A stretch of 64,000 bases of DNA from Cycloclasticus sp. symbiont of Poecilosclerida sp. M (lineage in GTDB: Bacteria > Pseudomonadota > Gammaproteobacteria > Methylococcales > Cycloclasticaceae), in the NCBI GenBank assembly GCA_002101225.1, contig LWTN01000243.1, forward strand, positions 1 through 64,000, read 5' to 3'. Below are positions 1 to 8,578 of this stretch, piece by piece. Both the position numbers and the translations under genes were made by a program. The first letter of the stretch is position 1; every line of letters begins with the position of its first letter. The notes beneath the pieces were generated by a model that was not told the DNA's origin, searched no databases, and saw nothing but the letters and a program-made list of their open reading frames with translations.

Positions 1-128
1 GTGAGTAATGTTTCTATTTCAGACCATTCCAACAAGGCTTCTGTGTCATCAAGACTATGAAGAATAGGGTGCTCTAAGTCAGCGGTTGAAAAGAAGAGGT
101 TGGATTGTGTTGAGAATGATTTTTGCAT
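1..128 (-). CDS. N-terminal fragment of a probable transposase (cut by window edge)
   Basis: An open frame runs on the minus strand from ATG at 128 to the window edge and gives 42 codons beginning MQKSFSTQSNLFFS. The segment with LHSLDDTEALLEWSEIE resembles the N-terminus of IS5/IS1182-like DDE transposases, which often open with a short region of this kind before the catalytic domain. No catalytic residue is visible because the gene leaves the window. Assignment rests on general resemblance only; another small regulatory or hypothetical protein is possible. Confidence 0.4.
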   Translation of the reverse strand, partial: MQKSFSTQSNLFFSTADLEHPILHSLDDTEALLEWSEIETLL

Positions 129-429
129 GATGCATTATAACAAAATTTATGCGTGTTTTTTGGGTTATGCTGAGGTCTCTAAGTATGAAAAGCCTTGTTT
201 CTAACAAGGTTTTTTTGGCCTGATAAAGATAGTTAGAAACCTTCTATATCATAAGGAAATGTAATGTCTAAAAAGTAGATCAAGCACCGTTCCGGCGCAA
301 AAATCAGCGCTTTGTCTGCCGCTTAGCAAAACGTTGTGCCTAAAAATAGTAGACGTTACTTTGACTAGCGGCGCTAACGTTAGATTAATGGATAACTCCA
401 ATTTCAATAACTATAAAAACGCTAGCACT
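129..429. other. Non-coding interval between transposase fragment and rsmJ
   Basis: No convincing gene is seen. The stretch holds a hairpin with a T-run near its start, a 9-bp inverted repeat (GTTTCTAAC at 197-205 and GTTAGAAAC at 232-240), and an imperfect inverted repeat around 283-345 (GCACCGTTCC on one arm, AACGTTGTGC on the other). It may be the outer flank of an insertion sequence, but no element end can be defined. Confidence 0.4.
193..216 (+). terminator. Rho-independent terminator-like hairpin
   Basis: The arms CCTTGTT and AACAAGG form a 7-bp stem with a 3-nt loop, followed by seven T residues on the plus strand. There is no plus-strand gene just upstream inside the window, so it may belong to a gene that an insertion has separated from it, or it may be part of the element end. 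Confidence 0.5.
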
Positions 430-1203
430 TTAAACAACGTATATATCGTAGCGCGTGTTAACGCTGCTAATGCTATATCTGGATTTTAAATCATTCAATG
501 GTAGCGCGGACTTAGGCCGCTTAACGACGACACGAAAGTTAGCGGTTTCAAGTGCGCGCTCTAATAGCTTGCTTTCGCTTCCACTGTGGCTAACGAGGTG
601 TTGGAGTACTTGCATTTCTTTCTTTATTTTTGCGGATCTTTTACGTTCTGGATACATCGGGTCCAAATAAATGACATCCGGCATGACTCGCAAAGCACCC
701 TTTTCTCCATCAATGTAATCAATTGAGTCGCTGCAAACACAGGTCATCTTATTAGCAATTAGTGCAGTTTCTGCATCGATGGAGGCCCGATGGAGCGCAT
801 CAGCTAACATTCCATACAGAGCTGGGTGCTGTTCACATAAGGTGATTTCTGCGCCTAGACTTGCCAAAACAAAGGCATCTTTTCCAAGCCCTGCCGTCGC
901 GTCTAAAATCGTCCATTCGGAGTGTTTATCTAAACCACACGCCTTTGCTAATGGTTGTTTTTTACCTCCGCCATATTGGCGACGGTGTTTGGCTCTTCCT
1001 GTTACAAAGTCAACACAAACGCTCAAGCTCTCACCTTCCTTTTCAAGGTGTAAGGTTAATGCGTCTTTTACATAGCTTAGGTAACACGATGTGGTCAATT
1101 CAGAGTTTTTGACTTGAAATACGCCTTGATCAATAAGCACTTTTATCTCATCGCACGGCACATCGCCTTCGCTGATGACTATTTGGATTGGATTAGCAAG
1201 CAA
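430..1203 (-). CDS. rsmJ: 16S rRNA (guanine1516-N2)-methyltransferase
   Basis: RsmJ methylates N2 of G1516 in 16S rRNA using S-adenosylmethionine. The protein shows the family's conserved run VDFVTGRAKHRRQYGGGKKQ, then the SAM-binding LDATAGLGKDAFVLASLG, and the DPMYPERKRSAKIKKEMQ segment with the catalytic Asp-Pro. The ORF track starts at 1329, but those first residues are translated tRNA-His, so that start is wrong. The first plausible start after the tRNA is TTG at 1203, giving 257 aa, close to the usual ~250. No clear ribosome binding site precedes it, so the exact start is uncertain. It lies directly behind the tRNA cluster on the same strand. Confidence 0.88.
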   Translation of the reverse strand: MLANPIQIVISEGDVPCDEIKVLIDQGVFQVKNSELTTSCYLSYVKDALTLHLEKEGESLSVCVDFVTGRAKHRRQYGGGKKQPLAKACGLDKHSEWTILDATAGLGKDAFVLASLGAEITLCEQHPALYGMLADALHRASIDAETALIANKMTCVCSDSIDYIDGEKGALRVMPDVIYLDPMYPERKRSAKIKKEMQVLQHLVSHSGSESKLLERALETANFRVVVKRPKSALPLNDLKSRYSISSVNTRYDIYVV

Positions 1204-1250
1204 TGGAGCTAGAGCAAGTGAGGCTGTTAAACATAGAAGTATAATCGAAA

Positions 1251-1327
1251 TGGGGTGGATGAAGGGACTCGAACCCTCGACAACCTGAGTCACAGTCAGG
1301 GGCTCTACCAACTGAGCTACACCCACC
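1251..1327 (-). tRNA. tRNA-His (GTG)
   Basis: The minus strand gives a full cloverleaf beginning GTGGGTGTAGCTC with anticodon loop CTGTGAC (anticodon GTG) and T arm GGTTCGAGTCC. The 3' CCA is encoded. Position 73 is C and a G precedes the acceptor stem at 1327, the G-1:C73 pair that marks histidine tRNAs. It is the last of three tRNAs in the cluster. Confidence 0.97.
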
Positions 1328-1392
1328 ATCGACGATTATTTGTACTTAGGGATTTTTAGACCTTAAGTTGATTAACTTTTACATCTGCCGTA

Positions 1393-1469
1393 TGGCGCGC
1401 TTGGCAGGACTCGAACCTGCTACCCTCGGCTTAGAAGGCCGATGCTCTATCCAGATGAGCTACAAGCGC
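1393..1469 (-). tRNA. tRNA-Arg (TCT)
   Basis: The minus strand reads GCGCTTGTAGCTCATCTGG at the 5' end, anticodon loop CTTCTAA (anticodon TCT), T arm GGTTCGAGTCC and encoded CCA. The acceptor arms GCGCTTG and CAAGCGC pair fully. It reads the rare AGA/AGG arginine codons. It is the middle gene of the Pro-Arg-His cluster. Confidence 0.97.
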
Positions 1470-1486
1470 TTCAACATAAGCAAAAT

Positions 1487-1563
1487 TGGTCGGGGTGGAG
1501 AGATTCGAACTCCCGACCCACTGCTCCCAAAGCAGTTGCGCTACCAGGCTGCGCTACACCCCG
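1487..1563 (-). tRNA. tRNA-Pro (TGG)
   Basis: The minus strand reads CGGGGTGTAGCGCAGCC with anticodon loop CTTTGGG (anticodon TGG), T arm AGTTCGAATCT and encoded CCA. The acceptor arms CGGGGTG and CACCCCG pair fully. It is the first transcribed tRNA of the minus-strand cluster; no clear promoter was recognised upstream. Confidence 0.97.
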
Positions 1564-1700
1564 CCGACCCTAAAAGAAAAATGGATAGTGTTTTCAGAAA
1601 GCAATGCTTTAGTAATGCAAAATCTCTGTAGGTGGGCGATAATACGGCACGACCCAATTGAGGTCAATATTTAACCCTAAAATTTTAAAGAAACGGCTCA

Positions 1701-2555
1701 ATGACCCACCAAATCATCAATGGAAAAATAATTGCTGCTGAACTTCGAGCATCAATTAAAAAGCAAACTGCCGAGCGCCTCTCACAGGGTTTAGCAAAAC
1801 CAGGCTTGGCCGTTATTTTGGTTGGTGAAAATCCTGCCTCGGAAGTTTATGTGCGCAACAAATGCGCAGCCTGTGAAGAAGTTGGTTTTTATTCTTTGTC
1901 TAAGAGCTTTTCTCATGGGGTAACCGAGCAAGAGTTACTCGAATTAATTGCAGATTTAAATAATAATTCAGCGATTAACGGCATTCTCGTCCAGCTTCCT
2001 TTGCCAGAACACATTGACGAAGAGAAGATTATCGAAGCAATCGACCCGCTAAAAGATGTCGATGGCTTCCACCCTTATAATGTGGGTCGTCTGGCACTAC
2101 GTATGCCTGTACTGCGCTCGTGCACGCCTAAAGGCATTATGACCTTGCTTAAAAGCACGAGCATCCCTCTAGAGGGCAAGGAGGCGGTTGTAATTGGTGC
2201 GTCTAATATCGTGGGGCGACCTATCTCATTTGAATTATTAATGGCCCGATGCACGGTCACCACCTGTCATAGCCGCACGGTTAACGTCAAAGAGCACGTA
2301 CAGCGTGCGGATATCGTCGTTGCCGCTGTAGGTATTCCAGGTTTTGTAAAAGGTGATTGGATTAAACCCGGCGCAATCGTAATTGATGTTGGGATTAACC
2401 GGCTTGAGTCCGGCAAATTAGCGGGTGATATTGATTTTGACGCCGTATCTGAACGAGCAAATTGGATAACGCCTGTTCCCGGAGGTGTTGGTCCTATGAC
2501 GATTGCCTCTTTGTTAGAAAACACATTGCAAGCAGCCCAATTACAAAGCCAATAG
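1701..2555 (+). CDS. folD: Bifunctional methylenetetrahydrofolate dehydrogenase / methenyltetrahydrofolate cyclohydrolase
   Basis: FolD interconverts 5,10-methylene-THF and 10-formyl-THF with NADP, supplying one-carbon units for purines and formyl-methionine. The 284-aa length is normal for the family. Tyr50 and Lys54 in YVRNK match the conserved catalytic pair. Other signatures are [18 protein letters not shown], the Rossmann segment [12 protein letters not shown], and [18 protein letters not shown] near the C-terminus. The gene ends 8 nt before the convergent cysS. Confidence 0.97.
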   Translation: MTHQIINGKIIAAELRASIKKQTAERLSQGLAKPGLAVILVGENPASEVYVRNKCAACEEVGFYSLSKSFSHGVTEQELLELIADLNNNSAINGILVQLPLPEHIDEEKIIEAIDPLKDVDGFHPYNVGRLALRMPVLRSCTPKGIMTLLKSTSIPLEGKEAVVIGASNIVGRPISFELLMARCTVTTCHSRTVNVKEHVQRADIVVAAVGIPGFVKGDWIKPGAIVIDVGINRLESGKLAGDIDFDAVSERANWITPVPGGVGPMTIASLLENTLQAAQLQSQ

Positions 2556-2563
2556 CTAGAGCA

Positions 2564-3955
2564 CTATTGCCGGCGCCAGGTTGTTTCTAACCCTTTATCT
2601 TCGAGCACGACGCCCTGCTCTTTTAGCTCGTCACGAATCTGATCAGCTAAGCCCCAATTCTTCTCGGTCTTAGCTTGCAGGCGTTGTGCAATCTTCATTT
2701 CAATGTCGTCGCTACTCATCGCTTCGTTTGAACCCGCTGTGGATTGCAAATAAGCTTCTGGGTCTTGATTTAATAAACCCAAAGGGTCGGCCATCGTCAA
2801 TAAATCATGCGCCAGTAGTGAAGCCTGTTCAGGGTTCCTTGTTTTCAGCTTATTGAGCTCATTGGCACACTCAAACATTACAGATATTGCTTTAGCCGAA
2901 TTGAAATCATCGTTCATCGCCGCCTCAAAGCGTTGTACAAAGTCAGATTTAACGGTGTTTTGAACAGGTGCCACATTGCGTAGTGCTGTATATAAGCGCT
3001 CTAACGCTGAACGTGATTCATTGAGCTGTTCATCAGAATAATTAAGCGGACTACGGTAATGGCTCGATAAGACAAAGAATCGAATTTCTTCACCGCGATA
3101 TTGTTTCAGCACCTCACGTACGGTAAAAAAGTTACCGAGCGATTTAGACATCTTTTCGTCATCAATCCGCACGAAACCGTTGTGCATCCACGTATTAACA
3201 AATTTCTCGCCCGTTGCAGCTTCAGATTGGGCAATCTCGTTTTCGTGATGAGGGAACTGCAAGTCCATGCCGCCACCGTGAATATCGAAGTGATTACCTA
3301 GACAGCAAGTCGCCATCGCAGAACACTCAATATGCCAGCCTGGGCGCCCCTCTCCCCAAGGTGATAGCCAGGCGGGCTCACCAACTTTAGCGGATTTCCA
3401 TAAAACAAAATCAAATGGGTTGCGTTTGTTTTCATCAACCTCTACGCGCTCACCGGCATTCATATCGTCCAGTTTACAACCCGATAGCTGCCCATAACCA
3501 GTAAATGATTCGACCGAATAATAGACATCGCCATTTGACCCAACATAGGCGTGTTGTTTATCAATAAGCGTCTGGATCATGCTGACAATATTATCTATGA
3601 ATTTGGTCGCCAACGGTTCGAGGCTAGGCTTAAGAACATTTAAACTAGCTTCGTCTTGATGCATCTCATCAATAAACCGCTGTGTCAGTTGGCTAAAGTC
3701 TTCATTCGCCTCAAGCGCACGCACGATGATTTTATCGTCAATGTCTGTAATATTACGCACGTAGTGAACCTTATACCCCAGGTGCTTTAAATAGCGCACG
3801 ACGGTATCAAAAACGACCATCACACGGGCGTGCCCGATATGGCAAAAATCATAAACCGTCATACCGCAAACGTAGAGCCCAACCTGACCTTCTTTTATAG
3901 GTTTAAACAGCTCTTTTTTGCGGCTTAATGTATTAAAAATTTGCAGTGAATTCAT
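2564..3955 (-). CDS. cysS: Cysteinyl-tRNA synthetase
   Basis: CysRS charges tRNA-Cys with cysteine. The class I signature HIGH is at residues 39-42 (CHIGHARV) and KMSKSLGN lies near residue 266. Zinc ligands of the family are visible as Cys30, the Cys in HIECSAMA and the His/Glu of FPHHENEIAQSEA. The track begins at a TTG two codons upstream (3961); ATG at 3955 gives MNSLQIFNTL, which aligns with the usual family start, so it is preferred. The product has 463 aa, typical length. It is transcribed convergently with folD and divergently from the cyclophilin gene. Confidence 0.97.
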   Translation of the reverse strand: MNSLQIFNTLSRKKELFKPIKEGQVGLYVCGMTVYDFCHIGHARVMVVFDTVVRYLKHLGYKVHYVRNITDIDDKIIVRALEANEDFSQLTQRFIDEMHQDEASLNVLKPSLEPLATKFIDNIVSMIQTLIDKQHAYVGSNGDVYYSVESFTGYGQLSGCKLDDMNAGERVEVDENKRNPFDFVLWKSAKVGEPAWLSPWGEGRPGWHIECSAMATCCLGNHFDIHGGGMDLQFPHHENEIAQSEAATGEKFVNTWMHNGFVRIDDEKMSKSLGNFFTVREVLKQYRGEEIRFFVLSSHYRSPLNYSDEQLNESRSALERLYTALRNVAPVQNTVKSDFVQRFEAAMNDDFNSAKAISVMFECANELNKLKTRNPEQASLLAHDLLTMADPLGLLNQDPEAYLQSTAGSNEAMSSDDIEMKIAQRLQAKTEKNWGLADQIRDELKEQGVVLEDKGLETTWRRQ

Positions 3956-4086
3956 CGACAACTTTGGATGTTTAATTTAGCTACGCATGATAACTGATTC
4001 GGCTTGTGCTTTAAATCTCTACGCCCCTTTATAAAGGCTATAAAAACAGATAGTATGCTCACTCGTTTTAATACTAGAAAATCACA

Positions 4087-4686
4087 ATGACTAACAAATC
4101 CATATTACTTATTAAAGCCCTATTGATTGGAGCTCTTTTAACATCACCCTCACTATTCGCACAGGACACAAAATCTATGAGCAACCCGAAAGTAAAACTT
4201 ACAACGAATCAAGGCGTTATTGTGCTTGAACTCGATTCATCTGCAGCACCTAATACGGTTGCTAACTATATTTCTTATATAGAAGAAGGGTTTTTTACAG
4301 ATGTGATTTTTCATAGAGTCATTCCTAATTTCATGGTTCAAGGCGGCGGTTTCACAGCCGATTTAGAGCAAAAAGAGACCAATGCACCGATTGAAAATGA
4401 AGCCGATAACGGGCTTAAAAATGAACGCGGAACAATCGCGATGGCAAGAACGGGCGACCCGCATTCTGCGACGGCTCAATTTTTCATCAATCATGCGGAT
4501 AATGGCTTTTTAGACCACAGCTCAAAAACGGCTCAAGGATGGGGTTACGCTGTTTTTGGCAAAGTGACGGAAGGTATGGACGTGGTCGATAAAATTGCGG
4601 CAATCCCTACAGGTGGTGCAGGCATGTTCCCTACTGATGTACCGCAAGAAACTGTTCTAATTGAAAAAGCAGAAGTTATTCAATAA
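4087..4686 (+). CDS. Periplasmic peptidyl-prolyl cis-trans isomerase, cyclophilin type
   Basis: Cyclophilins speed proline isomerisation during protein folding. Residues 1-25 form a signal peptide (hydrophobic core ALLIGALLTSPSLFA, likely cleavage after Ala25), so it should act in the periplasm like PpiA. The cyclophilin domain fills residues 33-199, with the active-site segment FHRVIPNFMVQGG and the later ATAQFFINHADN. It lies 3 nt before lpxH, so the two are probably co-transcribed. In Escherichia coli the cytoplasmic ppiB sits between cysS and lpxH; here the positional equivalent carries a signal peptide. Confidence 0.92.
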   Translation: MTNKSILLIKALLIGALLTSPSLFAQDTKSMSNPKVKLTTNQGVIVLELDSSAAPNTVANYISYIEEGFFTDVIFHRVIPNFMVQGGGFTADLEQKETNAPIENEADNGLKNERGTIAMARTGDPHSATAQFFINHADNGFLDHSSKTAQGWGYAVFGKVTEGMDVVDKIAAIPTGGAGMFPTDVPQETVLIEKAEVIQ

Positions 4687-4689
4687 TTC

Positions 4690-5415
4690 GTGACGCAACA
4701 CGTCCACTTTATTTCTGATTTACACCTCTCACGAGATAGGCCGGAGAATACCCAGAGATTTCTGGCCTATCTTGAATCGTTAGTTTCCAGAGTCTCTGAT
4801 CTCTACATCCTTGGAGATCTGTTCGATGTTTGGGTTGGCGACGATGACCCGACACCACCCAATGGAATCGTCAAAGAAAAGCTCAACGCCGTTAGTAACA
4901 GAAAAATAAACGTCCACTTCTTAGCTGGAAACCGTGATTTTTTAATAGGCGGAAAATTCTTTAGCGATACACAGATAAATAGCTTAGACGATGAGCACTT
5001 AATTGATTTGTTCGGAGTTAAAACACTGCTGATGCACGGCGATACCTTATGCACAGATGACGTTGAATATCAACAATTTAGGGCCTTAACCCATAGTAAC
5101 GATTGGCAAAAAGACACGCTATCGAAAACACTTGATGAAAGGTTAGCCTTGGCTAAACACTATCGTGAACAAAGCCACCTAAGCAAGAGCAATAAATCCA
5201 TGGAGATTATGGATGTAAACCAAAAAACCGTGACCGAGACCATGCAAAGAAATGGCGTCACTCGACTCATTCACGGCCATACGCATCGCCCCAAAATTCA
5301 TTCATTAACTGTCGACAACTGCTCTGCTAAACGCTTTGTGTTAGATGAATGGGCAACACACGGTAGCGTGCTCGACTGGAGCGAAAACGGCTATGAGTTA
5401 ATCAAACTGGCCTAA
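4690..5415 (+). CDS. lpxH: UDP-2,3-diacylglucosamine diphosphatase
   Basis: LpxH removes UMP from UDP-2,3-diacylglucosamine to give lipid X in the lipid A pathway. It is a calcineurin-like metallophosphoesterase; metal-binding motifs are visible in order: ISDLHLSRDRP near residue 8, GDLFDVWVGDD near 41, GNRDF near 79, HGDTLC near 114 and IHGHTHRP near 195. At 241 aa it has the usual length. The start is GTG at 4690, only 3 nt behind the cyclophilin stop, which supports translational coupling. Confidence 0.95.
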   Translation: MTQHVHFISDLHLSRDRPENTQRFLAYLESLVSRVSDLYILGDLFDVWVGDDDPTPPNGIVKEKLNAVSNRKINVHFLAGNRDFLIGGKFFSDTQINSLDDEHLIDLFGVKTLLMHGDTLCTDDVEYQQFRALTHSNDWQKDTLSKTLDERLALAKHYREQSHLSKSNKSMEIMDVNQKTVTETMQRNGVTRLIHGHTHRPKIHSLTVDNCSAKRFVLDEWATHGSVLDWSENGYELIKLA

Positions 5416-6221
5416 CGTCGTTTATCCCGCTTCTCCAGCTCAGATAACTCAGATTCAGAAAAGCCTGCTCTCAGCCTCAACGGCCGATTAAAAGGCCCTA
5501 ACACTTGCCCCTTTAAGTAGTGTTCAATATTTTCGAAAAACGCGCCTTCTCGTTCAATATTTTCTTGCTTGCAGACATAGTCTAACCACTTTGTACCGTA
5601 CTCAACGTGGCTCACCTCATCTTCTAAAATGACCTCTAAAATCGCTGCGGTTGCGTTGTCTTTCTGAGCATACAATTTTTCTAACATTGCAGGAGTCACA
5701 TCGAGGCCACGGGCTTCAAGGTAGCGAGGTACAAGCGATAAGCGTGCTATTAGATCTTCTTCTGTTTTAACCGCCATACTCCACAAGCCATCATGCGAGG
5801 GGTTGTCGCCGTATTGGCAGTCATAATTTTTTAAATGCGCGCAAAGCATTTCAAAGTGCTTGCATTCGTCATTAGCAACGAATATCCAGTCATCATAAAA
5901 CTGTTTAGGTAAACCCTTAAACCGGTAGGCAATATCCAACGCCAGCTTGATGGCATTAAACTCAATGTGAGCGATGGCGTGAATAAATGAACGCCTACCC
6001 GCCTCTGTGCCTAATCGACGGCGCGGTAATTCGCGTGGCGGAATACATACAAGCTTGTCAGGAAACTTAACGTATTGAATCGGTTTAACGATTCTACCTT
6101 CTGGCTCTACCCATTGGCTTACATCTTGACTAAGGGCAAACGCTTTACGCGTCATTTCAATAGTTTCATCAAGCGATGAGCTTTCTAACGCTTTTTCTAT
6201 ATATAAAAATAAATTCGACAT
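5412..6221 (-). CDS. DUF455 family ferritin-like protein
   Basis: The 269-aa product matches the DUF455 ferritin-like family, whose cellular role is not well established. Carboxylate/histidine motifs suited to a di-iron four-helix bundle are visible: [28 protein letters not shown] and [11 protein letters not shown]. The track start at 6293 would add a non-conserved stretch overlapping the divergent sthA leader; ATG at 6221 ([12 protein letters not shown]) fits better and has AAGG upstream. MiaE-type tRNA hydroxylases share the fold and are an alternative, but the [15 protein letters not shown]-like segment ([15 protein letters not shown]) favours DUF455. It overlaps the 3' end of lpxH by 4 nt, convergently. 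Confidence 0.85.
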   Translation of the reverse strand: MSNLFLYIEKALESSSLDETIEMTRKAFALSQDVSQWVEPEGRIVKPIQYVKFPDKLVCIPPRELPRRRLGTEAGRRSFIHAIAHIEFNAIKLALDIAYRFKGLPKQFYDDWIFVANDECKHFEMLCAHLKNYDCQYGDNPSHDGLWSMAVKTEEDLIARLSLVPRYLEARGLDVTPAMLEKLYAQKDNATAAILEVILEDEVSHVEYGTKWLDYVCKQENIEREGAFFENIEHYLKGQVLGPFNRPLRLRAGFSESELSELEKRDKRR

Positions 6222-6306
6222 ACACAATAACACCTTAGCAAACGAAGATTTTACCGCACCTGTTGTATACTTGTTCCATTGTTTATTTTTCATTAAGAGA
6301 GTTAAG

Positions 6307-7719
6307 ATGAGTAAGTATGACTACGACGTAATCGTCGTTGGCACGGGCCCCGGTGGCGAAGGTGCTGCAATGAAAGCCTGTAAGGAAGGCAAGAAAGTTG
6401 CCATCATTGAAAGATATCAAGAGGTTGGTGGCGGTTGTACGCATTGGGGAACGATTCCTTCAAAAGCCCTTCGCCAAGCCGTACAGCGCGTTATTCAATT
6501 CAACCGCAACCGTTGGTTTAAAGAAGCCTGCGGTGGCCCACTCCACCTGACCTTTCCTCAACTTTTAAGTTCTGCGACCGATGTGATTAAGCAACAGGTC
6601 AATATGCGCAGCAGTTTCTACGAACGAAACAACCTTGATTTGATTTATGGCACCGCGAGTTTTATCGACGATAACACGATGCAAATCAAACCCAATACCG
6701 GAAAGAAAATCAGAAAAGTAACCTCTTGGGTCTTTGTTTTAGCACCGGGTTCTCACCCCTATCGTCCAGACGACGTGGATTTTGATCACCCTCGTGTCTT
6801 TGATAGCGACACCATACTTAACCTTGATTTCACACCGCGTTCCATCACTATTTATGGCGCGGGTGTTATCGGTTCTGAATACGCGTCTATCTTTCAAGGG
6901 CTCGGCGTTAAAGTTGATCTAATCAACACCCAAGAAGGCTTGCTGGCATTTCTAGATGAGGAGATTGTGCACGCGCTCAGTCATGATATGCGTAGGCAAG
7001 GTGTCGTCATCCGATCTAACGAAGAGTACGATTCAATTAGCGCCGAAGACAAAGCGGTCGTTACCCTGCTTAAATCGGGCAAAAAAATTAAGACCGATAT
7101 TTTCCTATGGGCGAATGGTAGAACGGGTAATTTTGAGGATTTAGCCTTGAATAAGGTTAGTATAAAACCCAACTCTCGTGGCCAAATCAACGTTAACGAA
7201 AACTATCAGGTCGAAGGCAAAGAACACATTTATGCTATCGGCGACTTTATCGGCTATCCCAGCTTAGCGAGTGCGGCTTATGACCAAGGGCGATTCGCCG
7301 CTACGCATATCGTAGACGGCTATTGTGATGCTAAATTAGTCAAAGATATTCCTACCGGCATCTACACGAACCCCGAAATTAGTTCTGTGGGTTATACCGA
7401 AAAAGAGCTGACTGACCTTAAAGTGCCGTACGAAACGGGGCATTCACGCTTCGATTCGCTCGCAAGAGCGCAAATATCAGGTGAGACCCAAGGTTTGTTA
7501 AAAATCATTTTCCATTCTGAAACACTACAGATACTTGGCGTACATTGCTTTGGCGATCAAGCCGCAGAGATTATTCATATTGGTCAAGCCATCATGTCCC
7601 AAGAAGGCGAAGCCAACACCCTACTTTACTTTACCAATACAACTTTCAACTACCCAACGATGGCTGAAGCGTATCGCGTAGCGGCGCTGAGTGGCTTAAA
7701 CAGACTAGATAATCATTAG
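6307..7719 (+). CDS. sthA: Soluble pyridine nucleotide transhydrogenase
   Basis: SthA moves reducing equivalents between NADPH and NAD in the cytoplasm. The N-terminal FAD site is [12 protein letters not shown]; the NAD-binding site is [14 protein letters not shown] near residue 180. The segment [17 protein letters not shown] keeps one Cys but lacks the second one of dithiol reductases, as expected for SthA rather than lipoamide dehydrogenase. The dimerisation domain ends the 470-aa protein. ATG at 6307 ([12 protein letters not shown]) follows a GA-rich ribosome site and is preferred over the upstream track start at 6271. Confidence 0.95.
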   Translation: MSKYDYDVIVVGTGPGGEGAAMKACKEGKKVAIIERYQEVGGGCTHWGTIPSKALRQAVQRVIQFNRNRWFKEACGGPLHLTFPQLLSSATDVIKQQVNMRSSFYERNNLDLIYGTASFIDDNTMQIKPNTGKKIRKVTSWVFVLAPGSHPYRPDDVDFDHPRVFDSDTILNLDFTPRSITIYGAGVIGSEYASIFQGLGVKVDLINTQEGLLAFLDEEIVHALSHDMRRQGVVIRSNEEYDSISAEDKAVVTLLKSGKKIKTDIFLWANGRTGNFEDLALNKVSIKPNSRGQINVNENYQVEGKEHIYAIGDFIGYPSLASAAYDQGRFAATHIVDGYCDAKLVKDIPTGIYTNPEISSVGYTEKELTDLKVPYETGHSRFDSLARAQISGETQGLLKIIFHSETLQILGVHCFGDQAAEIIHIGQAIMSQEGEANTLLYFTNTTFNYPTMAEAYRVAALSGLNRLDNH

Positions 7720-7804
7720 GCGGCTATAGAATCGGTTTTCTTAAGCTGTTGTTCAGTTTAAGCCTGTACAGTAAGGGTTGATTTTAACAGAACAGGAGCA
7801 CCCA

Positions 7805-8494
7805 ATGAGAATATGGATATTTGCACTGACGTTAGCCGTTTTTATAACCCCCGCTATTGCACACGACGTTCAGCCCACAGGTCTAGTCAACATTCAAGCC
7901 TCTGCCAGCGTTGAAGTGGCAACCGACACCATGCAAGCGGTTATAGCCGTTGAAGCTGAACATTACGACCCTGTTATTCTTGCGGAAACCATTAATAAGA
8001 AAATGGCATGGGCACTCGCCACAGCTAAACCTTATTCGATGGTAAAGGTGAAAGGCGGCCAATACAGCTCACACCAGAAATACCATAACCGAATTTTTAA
8101 AGCGTGGCGTGGCACACAAACCATCACCCTAGAAAGTAAAAATAGCGCCAAACTAGGCAAACTGATTGGTCTATTACAAAAAAAACTATTAATTAAATCG
8201 CTGCGTTATCACGTCTCTAAGGAAAAAATAAAAAGCGTCAACAAAACATTGGTTAAACAAGCCATTGTTAACTTTAAAGAACAAGCGCAAGTCATTACAC
8301 GTGGATTTGATAAGAGCAAATACGTCATTCACCAAATAAACGTGAACACGAACAACCGACGCCAGCCTGTGTACTACGCTAAATCACGCATGATGGCTGA
8401 TTCAATGGTTGCTGAAGCCGCTCCCGCTCAGCTACAACAAAATAGCTCCACTATTCAAGTTAATATCAATGGTTCTATTCGATTAATCAATTAG
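7805..8494 (+). CDS. SIMPL (DUF541) domain periplasmic protein
   Basis: The 229-aa protein has a clear signal peptide (residues 1-19, IFALTLAVFITPAIA, cleavage before His). The rest has the alternating pattern of SIMPL/DUF541 proteins, for example ASASVEVATDTMQAVIAVEAE near the N-terminus and a C-terminal STIQVNINGSIRLIN. The family is periplasmic or secreted with no firm biochemical role. ATG at 7805 is chosen because AGGAGCACCC sits just before it; the track start at 7778 lacks such a site. Transcription probably stops at the hairpin at 8531. Confidence 0.82.
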   Translation: MRIWIFALTLAVFITPAIAHDVQPTGLVNIQASASVEVATDTMQAVIAVEAEHYDPVILAETINKKMAWALATAKPYSMVKVKGGQYSSHQKYHNRIFKAWRGTQTITLESKNSAKLGKLIGLLQKKLLIKSLRYHVSKEKIKSVNKTLVKQAIVNFKEQAQVITRGFDKSKYVIHQINVNTNNRRQPVYYAKSRMMADSMVAEAAPAQLQQNSSTIQVNINGSIRLIN

Positions 8495-8524
8495 TTATAA
8501 TGCTGACTTAAAGTAAATTAACAC

Positions 8525-8555
8525 AAAAAAGGCGCTGATAATCAGCGCCTTTTTT
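8525..8555. terminator. Bidirectional rho-independent terminator
   Basis: GGCGCTGAT and ATCAGCGCC (8531-8539 and 8541-8549) form a 9-bp GC-rich stem, flanked by six A before and six T after. It can serve the SIMPL gene on the plus strand and acnB on the minus strand, which converge here. Confidence 0.9.
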
Positions 8556-8578
8556 AGATCTTACGGTAACACTTTAAA

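Noticed and set aside
197-240. Third attC site from TTCTAACAAGG to GTTAGAA
   Set aside because: The two end boxes fit, but the 26 bases between do not form paired arms and the length is too short for an attC.
283-345. Imperfect inverted repeat as an attC or REP element
   Set aside because: The arms pair only in part, the expected GTT box is absent on one end, and no second copy was found in the window.
361-389. Promoter TTGACT-17-ATTAAT
   Set aside because: It would transcribe antisense into rsmJ, and the -10 match is poor.
1368-1674. Plus-strand ORFs of 87 and 62 aa
   Set aside because: They are translations of the antisense of tRNA-Arg and tRNA-Pro; the peptides resemble known spurious tRNA-derived annotations.
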